A stretch of DNA of 5,265 bases from an uncultured Erysipelotrichales bacterium. GTDB lineage: Bacteria; Bacillota_I; Bacilli_A; Erysipelotrichales; Coprobacillaceae. A program made the translations under genes and the position numbers. How positions within the stretch are numbered: the stretch's first letter is position 1; every line of letters starts with the position of its first letter. The notes beneath the pieces were generated by a model, which made no database searches, was not told the origin of the DNA, and saw only the letters and a program-made list of their open reading frames with translations. The stretch lies in assembly GCA_910586805.1 (NCBI GenBank), contig CAJUJC010000110.1, positions 1-5,265 on the forward strand, in the 5' to 3' direction. Below, piece by piece: positions 1 through 5,265 of this stretch.

Positions 1-701
1 GCATTACCCATAGCTATCCCATGTTTCACAAGTTGCATCATTTCTACATCATTAGGCCCATCTCCAAAAGCATAAGTATCTTCAAAATCCACACCTAATC
101 GTTTATATATAAATTCGCATCCTGTACCTTTTGAATATCCTAAGACATAGACATCCATACGAATAATGCCAGTATCATAAATGACAACTCTAAAATCATC
201 TTTTAATTCTTCATATGCTTTCATTAAATCATCAACAGATTCAAACATTGTACAACAACTGATTGCATGAACATCTTGAGCACTATACTCTTCAATCACT
301 CCAACTGGTCTTTCACTTGTTCCTTGAAAATGAACTCTATGCTTAACAACATACTCATCATCTAAACAATCACACCACATATCATGATGTCCATAAAATT
401 CTGATCTTCCATTATATTTTTTATAAACATCTAATTGATGTTGAACTTGTTCCACAGAAAATAAGTCATCAACCAATACTTCCCCTTGATGTCTTATATA
501 ATGACCATCCGAACATATGTATCCATCAAATTCCATATCACTCATTGCTTTTGGAACTTCTCCTCTTGCTGAAGCAATAAATATTTTATTACCTTGTTCT
601 CTAAATTTTTTCAAACAATATCTCACAGCTTTACTAGGAGTCATTAAACCATTTGATACATTGATTAAAGTTCCATCAATATCAAAAAAAGCCACTTTCA
701 T
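1..701 (-). CDS. Cof-type HAD-IIB family phosphatase (3' end outside window)
   Basis: This is a soluble haloacid-dehalogenase-superfamily hydrolase of the Cof/HAD-IIB group, whose members dephosphorylate sugar phosphates and similar small metabolites; the substrate cannot be told from sequence. 233 residues are visible and the family usually has about 260-275, so roughly 30 C-terminal residues are missing at the window edge. Motif I is FFDIDGT with the nucleophile Asp7 and acid/base Asp9. Motif II is IASARG with Ser44, where many relatives have TGR. The motif III lysine is probably Lys201 in GYSKGTG, and motif IV is GDGPNDVEM at 213-221, which binds magnesium. The region between about residues 80 and 190 would be the C2 cap. 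I chose ATG at 701 because a GAGG element (709-712) lies 7 bases upstream; an in-frame ATG at 707 is only 1 base from it. The gene has its own promoter and probably forms a separate unit from bcp. Confidence 0.93.
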   Translation of the reverse strand, partial: MKVAFFDIDGTLINVSNGLMTPSKAVRYCLKKFREQGNKIFIASARGEVPKAMSDMEFDGYICSDGHYIRHQGEVLVDDLFSVEQVQHQLDVYKKYNGRSEFYGHHDMWCDCLDDEYVVKHRVHFQGTSERPVGVIEEYSAQDVHAISCCTMFESVDDLMKAYEELKDDFRVVIYDTGIIRMDVYVLGYSKGTGCEFIYKRLGVDFEDTYAFGDGPNDVEMMQLVKHGIAMGN

Positions 702-730
702 TACCATACCTCACTTTAAGAATTTTTATC

Positions 731-758
731 ATTATATCACGTTTATTTCTTTCATCAA
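731..758 (-). promoter_or_regulatory. Sigma-A-type promoter of the HAD phosphatase gene
   Basis: Read on the minus strand there is a perfect TATAAT (731-736) preceded by TGA, which makes an extended -10, and a TTGATG -35-like box (753-758, 4 of 6) at a 16-base spacing. It lies 30 bases upstream of the chosen start codon in the 86-base gap after bcp. This suggests the phosphatase is transcribed independently of the genes to its right. Confidence 0.6.
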
Positions 759-787
759 ATATCTTTTCATAAGAAAAAGACCTATTT

Positions 788-1240
788 CTAGATCTCGCTT
801 AACATTTGCATTGGATTATCAGCTGCTTTCACTTTTCCAAAAGCTTTTTCAATAAACCCTTCCTCATTAATAAGATATGTTGTTCTTACAACACCCATCA
901 CTTTTTTACCATACATATTCTTTTCTTTCCAAACATCATAAGCTTGAATAGCTACTAATTCTGGATCAGATATGAGTGTGAAAGGTAATTGATATTTTTC
1001 TTCAAACTTCTTATGAGAAGCTACACTATCTTTACTAACACCTAAAACAACTGCCTCTTTTTCAAGAAAATGTGGATAGTTCTCTGCAAAACCACATGCT
1101 TGTTTTGTGCACCCTGGTGTATTATCTCTTGGATAAAAATATAAAATAACTTTCTTTCCTAAATAATCACTTAATGATACTGATTTACCATTTTGATCTA
1201 ATAATGTAAAATCAGGTGCTTTTGTTTGTACTTCTAACAT
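788..1240 (-). CDS. bcp: Thiol peroxidase, Bcp/PrxQ-type peroxiredoxin
   Basis: This cytoplasmic thioredoxin-dependent peroxidase reduces hydrogen peroxide and organic hydroperoxides. The 150-residue length is normal for the family. The N-terminal APDFTLLDQNG stretch starts the thioredoxin-like AhpC/TSA fold. The active site PRDNTPGCTKQAC (37-49) holds peroxidatic Cys44, with Thr41 in the usual supporting place and Cys49 as the resolving cysteine five residues on, the atypical 2-Cys arrangement of E. coli Bcp. Arg119 in VVRTTYLI matches the conserved arginine that activates the thiolate. The start at 1240 is set by AAAGGAG 8 bases upstream; an in-frame ATG at 1267 lacks such a site and sits in the likely promoter. 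It lies 60 bases after the small gene at 1301-1573, so it may be the last gene of that operon as well as having its own promoter. Confidence 0.95.
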   Translation of the reverse strand: MLEVQTKAPDFTLLDQNGKSVSLSDYLGKKVILYFYPRDNTPGCTKQACGFAENYPHFLEKEAVVLGVSKDSVASHKKFEEKYQLPFTLISDPELVAIQAYDVWKEKNMYGKKVMGVVRTTYLINEEGFIEKAFGKVKAADNPMQMLSEI

Positions 1241-1262
1241 TCTCTCATCTCCTTTTATCAAT

Positions 1263-1290
1263 ATCATAACCTTTTTCTATAATAATTCAA
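1263..1290 (-). promoter_or_regulatory. Possible promoter of bcp
   Basis: On the minus strand a TATGAT box (1263-1268, 5 of 6 to consensus) lies 16 bases after TTGAAT (1285-1290, 4 of 6), and 22 bases before the bcp start codon. The region is very AT-rich, so chance matches are easy. No terminator separates bcp from the upstream gene, so read-through is also possible. Confidence 0.4.
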
Positions 1291-1300
1291 ATATATTGCA

Positions 1301-1573
1301 TTATTTTTTTAATTTTGATATTTCTTCTTTGATTTTATCAATACTTTTTTCAATCAATTCATATTTATCCTCTTGTTCGCTTTGGGCTTGTTGATCTACT
1401 ATACTTTCAGAATATGAGATATATGCGCTATTTAAAGAAATCATACTTCCTAAAGTAGAAAAGAAATTTCCAATAACATCTTGTTCATCAGCACTAAAAC
1501 TTTCCATAAAAGCACCACATATTAAAACAATAAATTCATCTACCAATAAAGGATGAATTTGAAAAAGAGCCAT
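1301..1573 (-). CDS. Small uncharacterised protein with C-terminal charged helix
   Basis: I do not recognise this 90-residue protein by function. The N-terminal two thirds (about 6-55) is hydrophobic-amphipathic and helical in look, with a DEQDVIGNFFSTLG segment; similar LGNF-containing small proteins occur in Firmicutes, but that is from memory and unverified. The C-terminal third, about 58-90, is Gln/Glu/Lys-rich and looks like a short coiled coil ending in IKEEISKLKK. There is no signal peptide. I chose ATG 1573 because GGTGAT, which matches the 3' part of the extended Shine-Dalgarno sequence, sits just upstream with 7 bases between its GG and the ATG. A longer form starting at GTG 1630 would overlap the SRAP gene and lacks a good site. 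It follows the SRAP gene by 25 bases, so it is probably co-transcribed with it. Confidence 0.72.
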   Translation of the reverse strand: MALFQIHPLLVDEFIVLICGAFMESFSADEQDVIGNFFSTLGSMISLNSAYISYSESIVDQQAQSEQEDKYELIEKSIDKIKEEISKLKK

Positions 1574-1598
1574 AATATCACCAATATAATTTATGCAT

Positions 1599-2162
1599 TT
1601 AATCAAACAATGATTGTTGATATAGCCCACTTATAATCTCTAAACATTCATTTTTATCATTTAATAAAGAAAAGGCTTCTTGATCACAATACAACCAACT
1701 ATAAATGTCTTTTTGTTTAATGATTAAAGGCATACGATGATGTATAGGTCTCATGACCTGATTAGCTTGAGTTGTAATAATTACAACTTCATCACCATGA
1801 AACAATCCTGCAAAATAAAGTGGTTCATTATTATTTTCAAAAGAAAATTGATGTTTTAAAGAATCCCATTCATAAAATCCTTTGGCTGGTATTAAACAAC
1901 GATTTGTATAGATATCTTCTTTGAACTTCACTTTTTCAAATAATGTTTCGCATCTTGCATTAATAATCCTTCCTTGATACTTAGAATGAGTATATCCCCA
2001 AGACTTCTTTGTCATTTTCAATTGTGTTTCTTCTTGATAGATAATAAGTATTTGTTGACTTGGAAAACAATCTCCTTCACCACATTCTATATCACTATCA
2101 TCATGAAAGTGCAATTTCACCATTTGAAATATATCATTATCTATATAATATCTACCACACAT
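1599..2162 (-). CDS. SRAP-domain protein (SOS response-associated peptidase, YedK/HMCES type)
   Basis: Proteins of this family bind single-stranded DNA and form a covalent thiazolidine cross-link with abasic sites through Cys2, shielding them from cleavage; they also process their own N-terminus. All key residues are present: Met-Cys2-Gly-Arg at the start (Met must be removed to expose Cys2), Asn68 in INARCET, Glu98 in GFYEW, and His141 in the HxRMP motif at 141-145. IPAKGFYEW and the N-terminal WGYTHSK segment are family landmarks. At 187 residues it is somewhat short (usual about 200-240). The Cys2 requirement fixes the start at 2162. Only a weak purine stretch precedes it, but it starts 5 bases after the stop of the YybH-like gene, so translation is probably coupled. 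It is the second gene of a unit behind a T-box leader; no SOS (LexA) box was apparent. Confidence 0.95.
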   Translation of the reverse strand: MCGRYYIDNDIFQMVKLHFHDDSDIECGEGDCFPSQQILIIYQEETQLKMTKKSWGYTHSKYQGRIINARCETLFEKVKFKEDIYTNRCLIPAKGFYEWDSLKHQFSFENNNEPLYFAGLFHGDEVVIITTQANQVMRPIHHRMPLIIKQKDIYSWLYCDQEAFSLLNDKNECLEIISGLYQQSLFD

Positions 2163-2167
2163 ACTCT

Positions 2168-2554
2168 CTAATCCAATAAGCTTGTTCCGTAAGAATTATC
2201 AATAGCACATAACCATTGGCCATCAACTTTCTTATAAACATAAGTTGCTCTCCTATCCATACTATATTCTACATCATCTTTGTTTGTAGAATCAAGCAAT
2301 GTTTGTGACAATACCAAAACAGTATCTTCAGTTTCAATCATCATCATTTTCCCTTGTGTAGGTACAACACTGTTTTGAAAATAAGCTACAATCTTAATAA
2401 AAGCTTCTTTAATTTGTTTCTTTCCTTTGGCTTCTAACCCTGGTTTCACAACCAATACAGCATCTTCGCTATAAAACTGCATTAAATCATCAAACCTTTC
2501 TTCTTTAATTGCTTTGTCAGCTTCACCTATTAATTTTTTAATTGTTTCATTCAT
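2168..2554 (-). CDS. YybH-like SnoaL/DUF4440 family protein (NTF2-like fold)
   Basis: This is a small soluble protein of the NTF2-like superfamily, in the SgcJ/EcaC-DUF4440 or YybH branch. From memory it closely resembles Bacillus subtilis YybH in length and in the segments VVKPG, VPTQGKM, LVLSQTLLDS and IDNSYGT. The 128 residues give the typical order: an N-terminal helix pair (about 1-25, ADKAIKEERFDDLMQFY), then SEDAVLVVKPG, a second helix, and a curved sheet ending in RRATYVYKKVDGQWLCAIDNSYG. These folds form a cone-shaped pocket that may bind a small ligand or be catalytic; no specific reaction is established for this branch, as far as I know. The start at 2554 has a strong AAGGAGG 8 bases upstream. 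It is the first gene after the T-box terminator, so it is directly under that control, and its stop lies 5 bases before the SRAP gene. Confidence 0.9.
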   Translation of the reverse strand: MNETIKKLIGEADKAIKEERFDDLMQFYSEDAVLVVKPGLEAKGKKQIKEAFIKIVAYFQNSVVPTQGKMMMIETEDTVLVLSQTLLDSTNKDDVEYSMDRRATYVYKKVDGQWLCAIDNSYGTSLLD

Positions 2555-2586
2555 TTCACATTCCTCCTTTTTTCAAAAAACGAGAT

Positions 2587-2619
2587 AAAAAAACTTTCAT
2601 CCGAAACAAGAATGAAAGT
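2587..2619 (-). terminator. T-box intrinsic terminator
   Basis: On the minus strand ACTTTCATTC (2610-2619) pairs with GGATGAAAGT (2593-2602) to give a 10-base stem with one G-U pair, around the 7-base loop TTGTTTC, followed directly by six more T residues (2587-2592). Its left arm and loop are also needed for the competing antiterminator, as expected in a transcription-attenuating T-box. It ends 20 bases before the Shine-Dalgarno of the YybH-like gene. Confidence 0.88.
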
Positions 2620-2821
2620 CAAAATTCATTATATACCACCTGTTTCACATACTATCATATGCTATTCTGATAACGGAAAAATCCGGTCCATCTTACTATC
2701 TTTCAGACGACAACTCAAGAGTGATATTCAAATAAAGTTTACTCATTCCAAACTCCCACCTTTGTTTGGATCTCTGTGATTTTCTTCTTTATCCTACTTT
2801 CTCTATCTTCGTTTTTTGATT
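2587..2821 (-). promoter_or_regulatory. T-box leader RNA, specifier probably AUC (Ile)
   Basis: T-box leaders bind a specific tRNA and let transcription continue when that tRNA is uncharged. Reading the minus strand, Stem I shows the loop-E AGTA (2795-2798), a GGATAAAG/CTTTATTT helix that brackets the distal part, AGAGA (2771-2775) and GGTGGGAG (2753-2760) of the distal double T-loop, with the TCCAAAC/GTTTGGA hairpin between them. The specifier loop reads GAATATCA (2722-2729), where the usual GAAN-codon-A pattern gives AUC, isoleucine. A CGGA/TCCG hairpin (2674-2685) is probably Stem III. The antiterminator forms from GAAACAGG (2639-2646) with CTTGTTTC (2603-2610) and AATGAA (2625-2630) with TTCATT (2611-2616), leaving a bulge that begins TGGT (2635-2638), which can pair with the ACCA end of a tRNA. 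The bulge lacks the usual final ACC. The unit fills most of the 384-base gap. Confidence 0.87.
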
Positions 2822-2827
2822 GTTAAT

Positions 2828-2856
2828 ACCCTAACACTCCTACAAATTAATGTCAA
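2828..2856 (-). promoter_or_regulatory. Promoter of the T-box/YybH/SRAP unit
   Basis: On the minus strand there is a perfect TTGACA (2851-2856), a 17-base spacer, and TAGGGT (2828-2833) preceded by TGT, an extended -10. The -10 itself matches consensus at only 3 of 6 positions but keeps the important first, second and last bases. Transcription would begin near 2821, just ahead of T-box Stem I. Confidence 0.6.
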
Positions 2857-2915
2857 GAATTTTGTATTTTTCTTATAAAAACAGTCATAAGGTACAATAA
2901 AAAATCAATATTGTT

Positions 2916-2938
2916 AAAAAAGTATCTTTTTGATACTT
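2916..2938 (-). terminator. Intrinsic terminator of the NhaC-family transporter gene
   Basis: Immediately after the stop codon, AAGTATC (2932-2938) pairs with GATACTT (2920-2926) around a loop of five A residues, followed by a run of T (2916-2921) on the minus strand. It separates the lysine-riboswitch unit from the T-box unit. The 29 bases between it and 2887, and on to the T-box promoter, are AT-rich with nothing further visible. Confidence 0.75.
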
Positions 2939-4435
2939 CTATTTCAGTTTCAATTCTCTTTTATAAATAAAGAAAACAAGAATTAACAATGTGATAAGTC
3001 CACTTGCAAAAGTCACAAAAACATTTTGAGTCAATCCTGCAAAGATATATCCTACAAAACAAGCGACTGCAACAACCATGGCATAAGGAATTTGTGTCGA
3101 TACATGAAAGACATGATGACATTGTGCACCAGCTGATGCCATAATTGTCGTATCAGATATAGGAGAAATATGATCTCCACACACAGCACCTGCTAATACT
3201 GAAGAAATACAAATCACTAACATGCTATCTCCTTCACTAAACAATGCTGTAATAATAGGAATTAAAATACTAAATGTTCCCCAAGACGTTCCTGTTGCAA
3301 AGGCAAGACCTGCTCCAATAACAAATAAGCACACAGGTAAAATAAATGTTGCAATTTCATATTGTTTTAACATTGTTTGCACAAAAACACCAGCCTCTAA
3401 ATGTGTTGAAACAATATCTCCTAATGTCCATGCAAAAGTTAAAATAACCATTGCTGGAACCATGGTTTTAAAACCAGCAGGAATAGATTCAGCAAATTCA
3501 GTATAAGAAATAATTTTTCGTGGTAAATATAATATAAATGTAAATACTAAAGTTAAAAATGAACCTAAAACTAACCCTAAAGAAGCATCACATTCTGTAA
3601 ATGCCTGAATAAATGAAACACCTTCAAAAAATCCACCTGTATAAACCATACACATAATACAACTTACAATTAAAAACAATACAGGTAAAATTAAATCAAG
3701 AATTGTTCCTTTACTAGACACTTCAATTTTTTCTATTTCTTTATATTCCAAATTTCCAAAATGAACGTCACCATTCTTAGCAGCCAGCTCATGTTTTTTC
3801 ATACTTCCAAAATCTAAATTAAAGGCAATAACAAGAATAACCATAATAATAGTTAATAAAGCATATAAATTAAAAGGTATTGTTTGTAAAAACAACACAA
3901 ATCCATCTCCACTTGTATAACCAGTAACAGCTGCCGCCCAACTTGAAATAGGTGCAATAATACAAATAGGTGCAGCAGTCGCATCAATAATATAAGCAAG
4001 TTTAGCACGTGAAATCTTAAATTTATCACAAATTTCACGCATAACGCTTCCAACTGTTAAACAATTAAAATAATCATCAACAAAAATTAATACACCTAAC
4101 CCAAATGTTGAAAATAACGCACTCTTTTTATTTTTAATTTTCTTCTGTGCCCACTCTCCATAAGCTTGACTACCACCTGCTTTTGTTGTAAGAGTAACAA
4201 TTGTTCCTAAGGCAACTAAAAAAAGCATGATTCCAATATTCCAAGTATCAGATAAATTTGCAATCATTATTTCAAATAAACGAACAACTGTATTGATAAT
4301 ATGAAAATCACTTAACAATAATGAACCTACAAAAATACCAATAAATAAAGACAAATAAACTTCCTTTGTTTTTAAGGCAATAGCAATTGCAATAATCGCT
4401 GGTAACAACGCCCATATACTTCCAATATACTCCAT
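2939..4435 (-). CDS. NhaC-family transporter, probable lysine transporter (LysW-like)
   Basis: This 498-residue integral membrane protein has about a dozen hydrophobic segments. It carries the NhaC-family landmarks: FVDDYFN at 118-124, ATGTSWGTF at 380-388 and GDHISPISDTT at 420-430, the last followed by a Cys-His-His-containing stretch and QIPYA. Length is normal for the family. NhaC proteins are classed as sodium/proton antiporters, but many family members carry other ions or metabolites. Here a lysine riboswitch directly precedes the gene. A NhaC-superfamily protein (called LysW) has been predicted as a lysine transporter from riboswitch control, so lysine uptake is the most likely role; that step is inference from regulation. 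A hydrophilic loop lies at about 209-243. ATG 4435 is preceded by AGGAGG at an 8-base spacing. It is a single-gene unit closed by its own terminator. Confidence 0.92.
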   Translation of the reverse strand: MEYIGSIWALLPAIIAIAIALKTKEVYLSLFIGIFVGSLLLSDFHIINTVVRLFEIMIANLSDTWNIGIMLFLVALGTIVTLTTKAGGSQAYGEWAQKKIKNKKSALFSTFGLGVLIFVDDYFNCLTVGSVMREICDKFKISRAKLAYIIDATAAPICIIAPISSWAAAVTGYTSGDGFVLFLQTIPFNLYALLTIIMVILVIAFNLDFGSMKKHELAAKNGDVHFGNLEYKEIEKIEVSSKGTILDLILPVLFLIVSCIMCMVYTGGFFEGVSFIQAFTECDASLGLVLGSFLTLVFTFILYLPRKIISYTEFAESIPAGFKTMVPAMVILTFAWTLGDIVSTHLEAGVFVQTMLKQYEIATFILPVCLFVIGAGLAFATGTSWGTFSILIPIITALFSEGDSMLVICISSVLAGAVCGDHISPISDTTIMASAGAQCHHVFHVSTQIPYAMVVAVACFVGYIFAGLTQNVFVTFASGLITLLILVFFIYKRELKLK

Positions 4436-4452
4436 AATGTTTTCCTCCTATT

Positions 4453-4487
4453 AAAAAAGTTTTGACAGCAAGAATACTATCAAAACT
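4453..4487 (-). terminator. Lysine riboswitch intrinsic terminator
   Basis: AGTTTTGATAG (4477-4487) pairs with CTGTCAAAACT (4458-4468) in an 11-base stem with one G-U pair and an 8-base loop, followed by T residues (4453-4457) on the minus strand. Part of the left arm, GATAGT, can instead pair with GCTATC in the 3' strand of aptamer helix P1, giving a plausible antiterminator. This predicts premature termination when lysine is bound. Confidence 0.88.
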
Positions 4488-4508
4488 CATGAGTAAACAT
4501 TCATTGAC

Positions 4509-4671
4509 TTAGATAGCTCTCCACATAATGTGACAGTTCCTTATATATTTTATAAGGACCCAAGATATAAAAGATTGGTGTCTTCTTATCTTTCGGCATA
4601 TCACCCTTTCTTTCATAACAGCCACCAAACTTTATTATGAAATACTTTTGATCAATGCGCCTCTATTCTTA
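4509..4671 (-). promoter_or_regulatory. Lysine riboswitch (L-box) aptamer
   Basis: The conserved core of the lysine aptamer is present in order on the minus strand: AGAGGCGC (4657-4664), AAGTAT (4642-4647), AAAGGGTGATATGCCGAAA with GCCGAAA at 4591-4597, TTGGGTC (4557-4563), ACTGTCAC (4530-4537) and GTGGAGAGCTATCT (4511-4524). P1 is closed by ATAG against CTAT, and an 8-base hairpin, TCCTTATA with TATAAGGA (4538-4558), forms another arm. The layout closely follows the known B. subtilis lysC leader. Together with the downstream terminator it should switch the transporter gene off when lysine is plentiful. Confidence 0.93.
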
Positions 4672-4683
4672 TTGTCCATGTAT

Positions 4684-4711
4684 AGTTTATACAAAAATAA
4701 TAATATGTCAA
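4684..4711 (-). promoter_or_regulatory. Promoter of the lysine riboswitch/transporter unit
   Basis: A perfect TTGACA (4706-4711, minus strand) is followed after 16 bases by TAAACT (4684-4689, 4 of 6). Alternative -10 choices nearby (TATAAA at a spacing of 14, TATACA further on) are spaced less well. Transcription would start around 4677, only a few bases ahead of aptamer helix P1. The stretch 4712-4805 upstream is over 80 percent A and T with nothing else I can support. Confidence 0.55.
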
Positions 4712-4805
4712 TATTTTTTAACATAAATTCAATTTCATTACAAATATAGTTATTTGTTAGTATAAACTTTATCATATACTTTCATAATATATTATCAACA
4801 TAATG

Positions 4806-4836
4806 AAAATATCAATCTTATTAAGACTGATATTTT
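4806..4836 (-). terminator. Hairpin terminator after the PTS permease gene
   Basis: On the minus strand AAATATCAGTCTT (4823-4835) pairs with AAGATTGATATTT (4807-4819) in a 13-base stem with one G-U pair and a 3-base loop, followed by a short T run. It begins 8 bases after the PTS stop codon. The T tract is brief, so termination strength is uncertain. Confidence 0.7.
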
Positions 4837-4843
4837 ATATACC

Positions 4844-5265
4844 TTATCCTTCTTTTCCGATTAAAGATTTTTCATAAACTTTAAAGAATGGATAATAAAC
4901 AACTATACTTATTCCTATTAATATACACATAAAAATAACATTTTTAAAATCTAAAGCTGATAAAAATCCTTGAGCGAAGAATGGAGTAAATGATGGATCA
5001 ACAATATAACCCATACTTATCCATCCCATTTCTTGTACCCAATAGCCTAAACCAATAGAAATACATGGCATTAAAACAAATGGAATTGCTAAAATTGGAT
5101 TTAAAACAATAGGTCCACCAAAGATAACAGGTTCATTGATACCACAAATTCCTGGTACAAGACTTAATCTTCCAATAGATTTAATATGTTTAACTTGTGA
5201 CAAACACATTAAGATAACTAATCCTAAAGTATTTCCTCCGCCACCAAGAACAGCATATCTATACA
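4844..5265 (-). CDS. PTS sugar permease EIIC, lactose/cellobiose family, C-terminal part
   Basis: This is the membrane channel component of a phosphoenolpyruvate:sugar phosphotransferase system, which takes up a sugar and phosphorylates it with its EIIA and EIIB partners. Only the last 139 residues are in the window; the full protein is normally about 410-450, so the N-terminal two thirds lie beyond 5265. The visible part begins YAVLGGGGNTLGL, then LSLVPGICGINEPVIFGGP, a conserved sugar-binding segment with the INEP motif (about 5096-5140), followed by hydrophobic segments and a short charged tail ending KEG. These are landmarks of the CelB/LacE-type EIIC. The sugar is not defined: cellobiose, other beta-glucosides, chitobiose or lactose are all possible. 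The frame is open to the window edge, and it is followed by a hairpin terminator, so it is the last gene of its transcription unit. Confidence 0.92.
   Translation of the reverse strand, partial: YRYAVLGGGGNTLGLVILMCLSQVKHIKSIGRLSLVPGICGINEPVIFGGPIVLNPILAIPFVLMPCISIGLGYWVQEMGWISMGYIVDPSFTPFFAQGFLSALDFKNVIFMCILIGISIVVYYPFFKVYEKSLIGKEG

Noticed and set aside
702..787. Possible terminator after bcp (TCTTTTTC opposite GAAAAGA)
   Set aside because: The stem is A-T rich, needs a bulge and has no following T run, so I do not call it a terminator.
517..855. Open frame on the plus strand across the HAD gene start and the end of bcp
   Set aside because: It runs antisense to two well-supported conserved genes, has no ribosome binding site and its translation resembles no family I know.
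1974..2171. Plus-strand open frame of 65 codons over the SRAP gene start
   Set aside because: Antisense to the conserved SRAP N-terminus, with no supporting start signals or recognisable product.
3222..3506. Plus-strand open frame of 94 codons inside the transporter gene
   Set aside because: It lies wholly antisense to a conserved NhaC-family coding region; the frame is an effect of codon composition.
3853..4053. Minus-strand open frame within the transporter gene in another frame
   Set aside because: Low-complexity Leu-rich translation, out of frame with the conserved protein, which is intact here, so it is no sign of a frameshift.
4308..4490. Short minus-strand frame starting in the lysine riboswitch terminator, a possible leader peptide
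   Set aside because: It lacks a ribosome binding site of its own, has no lysine codon run, and runs into the transporter gene out of frame. The aptamer and terminator explain the leader fully.

Overview
The window is AT-rich and every gene I can support lies on the minus strand, so the window reads from right to left. Low GC, strong AGGAGG-type ribosome binding sites, a lysine riboswitch, a T-box leader and a cellobiose-type PTS permease all point to a low-GC Firmicute. The gene content would suit a gut anaerobe, perhaps Erysipelotrichia, but that placement is inference and nothing here fixes it.

Right end (5265 to about 4800): the C-terminal part of a PTS sugar permease (EIIC, lactose/cellobiose family), cut by the window edge and closed by a hairpin terminator. 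Next comes a 408-base gap (4436-4843) that is mostly regulatory: a promoter, a well-preserved lysine riboswitch aptamer, an intrinsic terminator and a strong ribosome binding site. It controls a 498-residue NhaC-family membrane transporter, which is therefore most likely a lysine transporter rather than a sodium/proton antiporter. That gene ends in its own terminator.

Middle (2856 to about 788): a second 384-base gap (2555-2938) holds another attenuator, a T-box leader with promoter, Stem I, specifier loop, Stem III, antiterminator and terminator. The specifier reads most naturally as AUC (isoleucine). Unexpectedly, the genes behind it are not a tRNA synthetase or an amino acid gene. They are a YybH-like NTF2-fold protein, an SRAP-domain (HMCES/YedK-type) protein with all its catalytic residues, and a small uncharacterised protein, packed 5 and 25 bases apart. 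A Bcp-type peroxiredoxin follows 60 bases later, probably with an additional promoter of its own.

Left end (701 to 1): a Cof-type HAD-IIB phosphatase with its own promoter, missing its C-terminal end at the window edge.

The most notable point is the pairing of a T-box with a YybH/SRAP stress-type operon. I see no mobile element, CRISPR array, tRNA or rRNA, and no defence or other novel multi-gene system.
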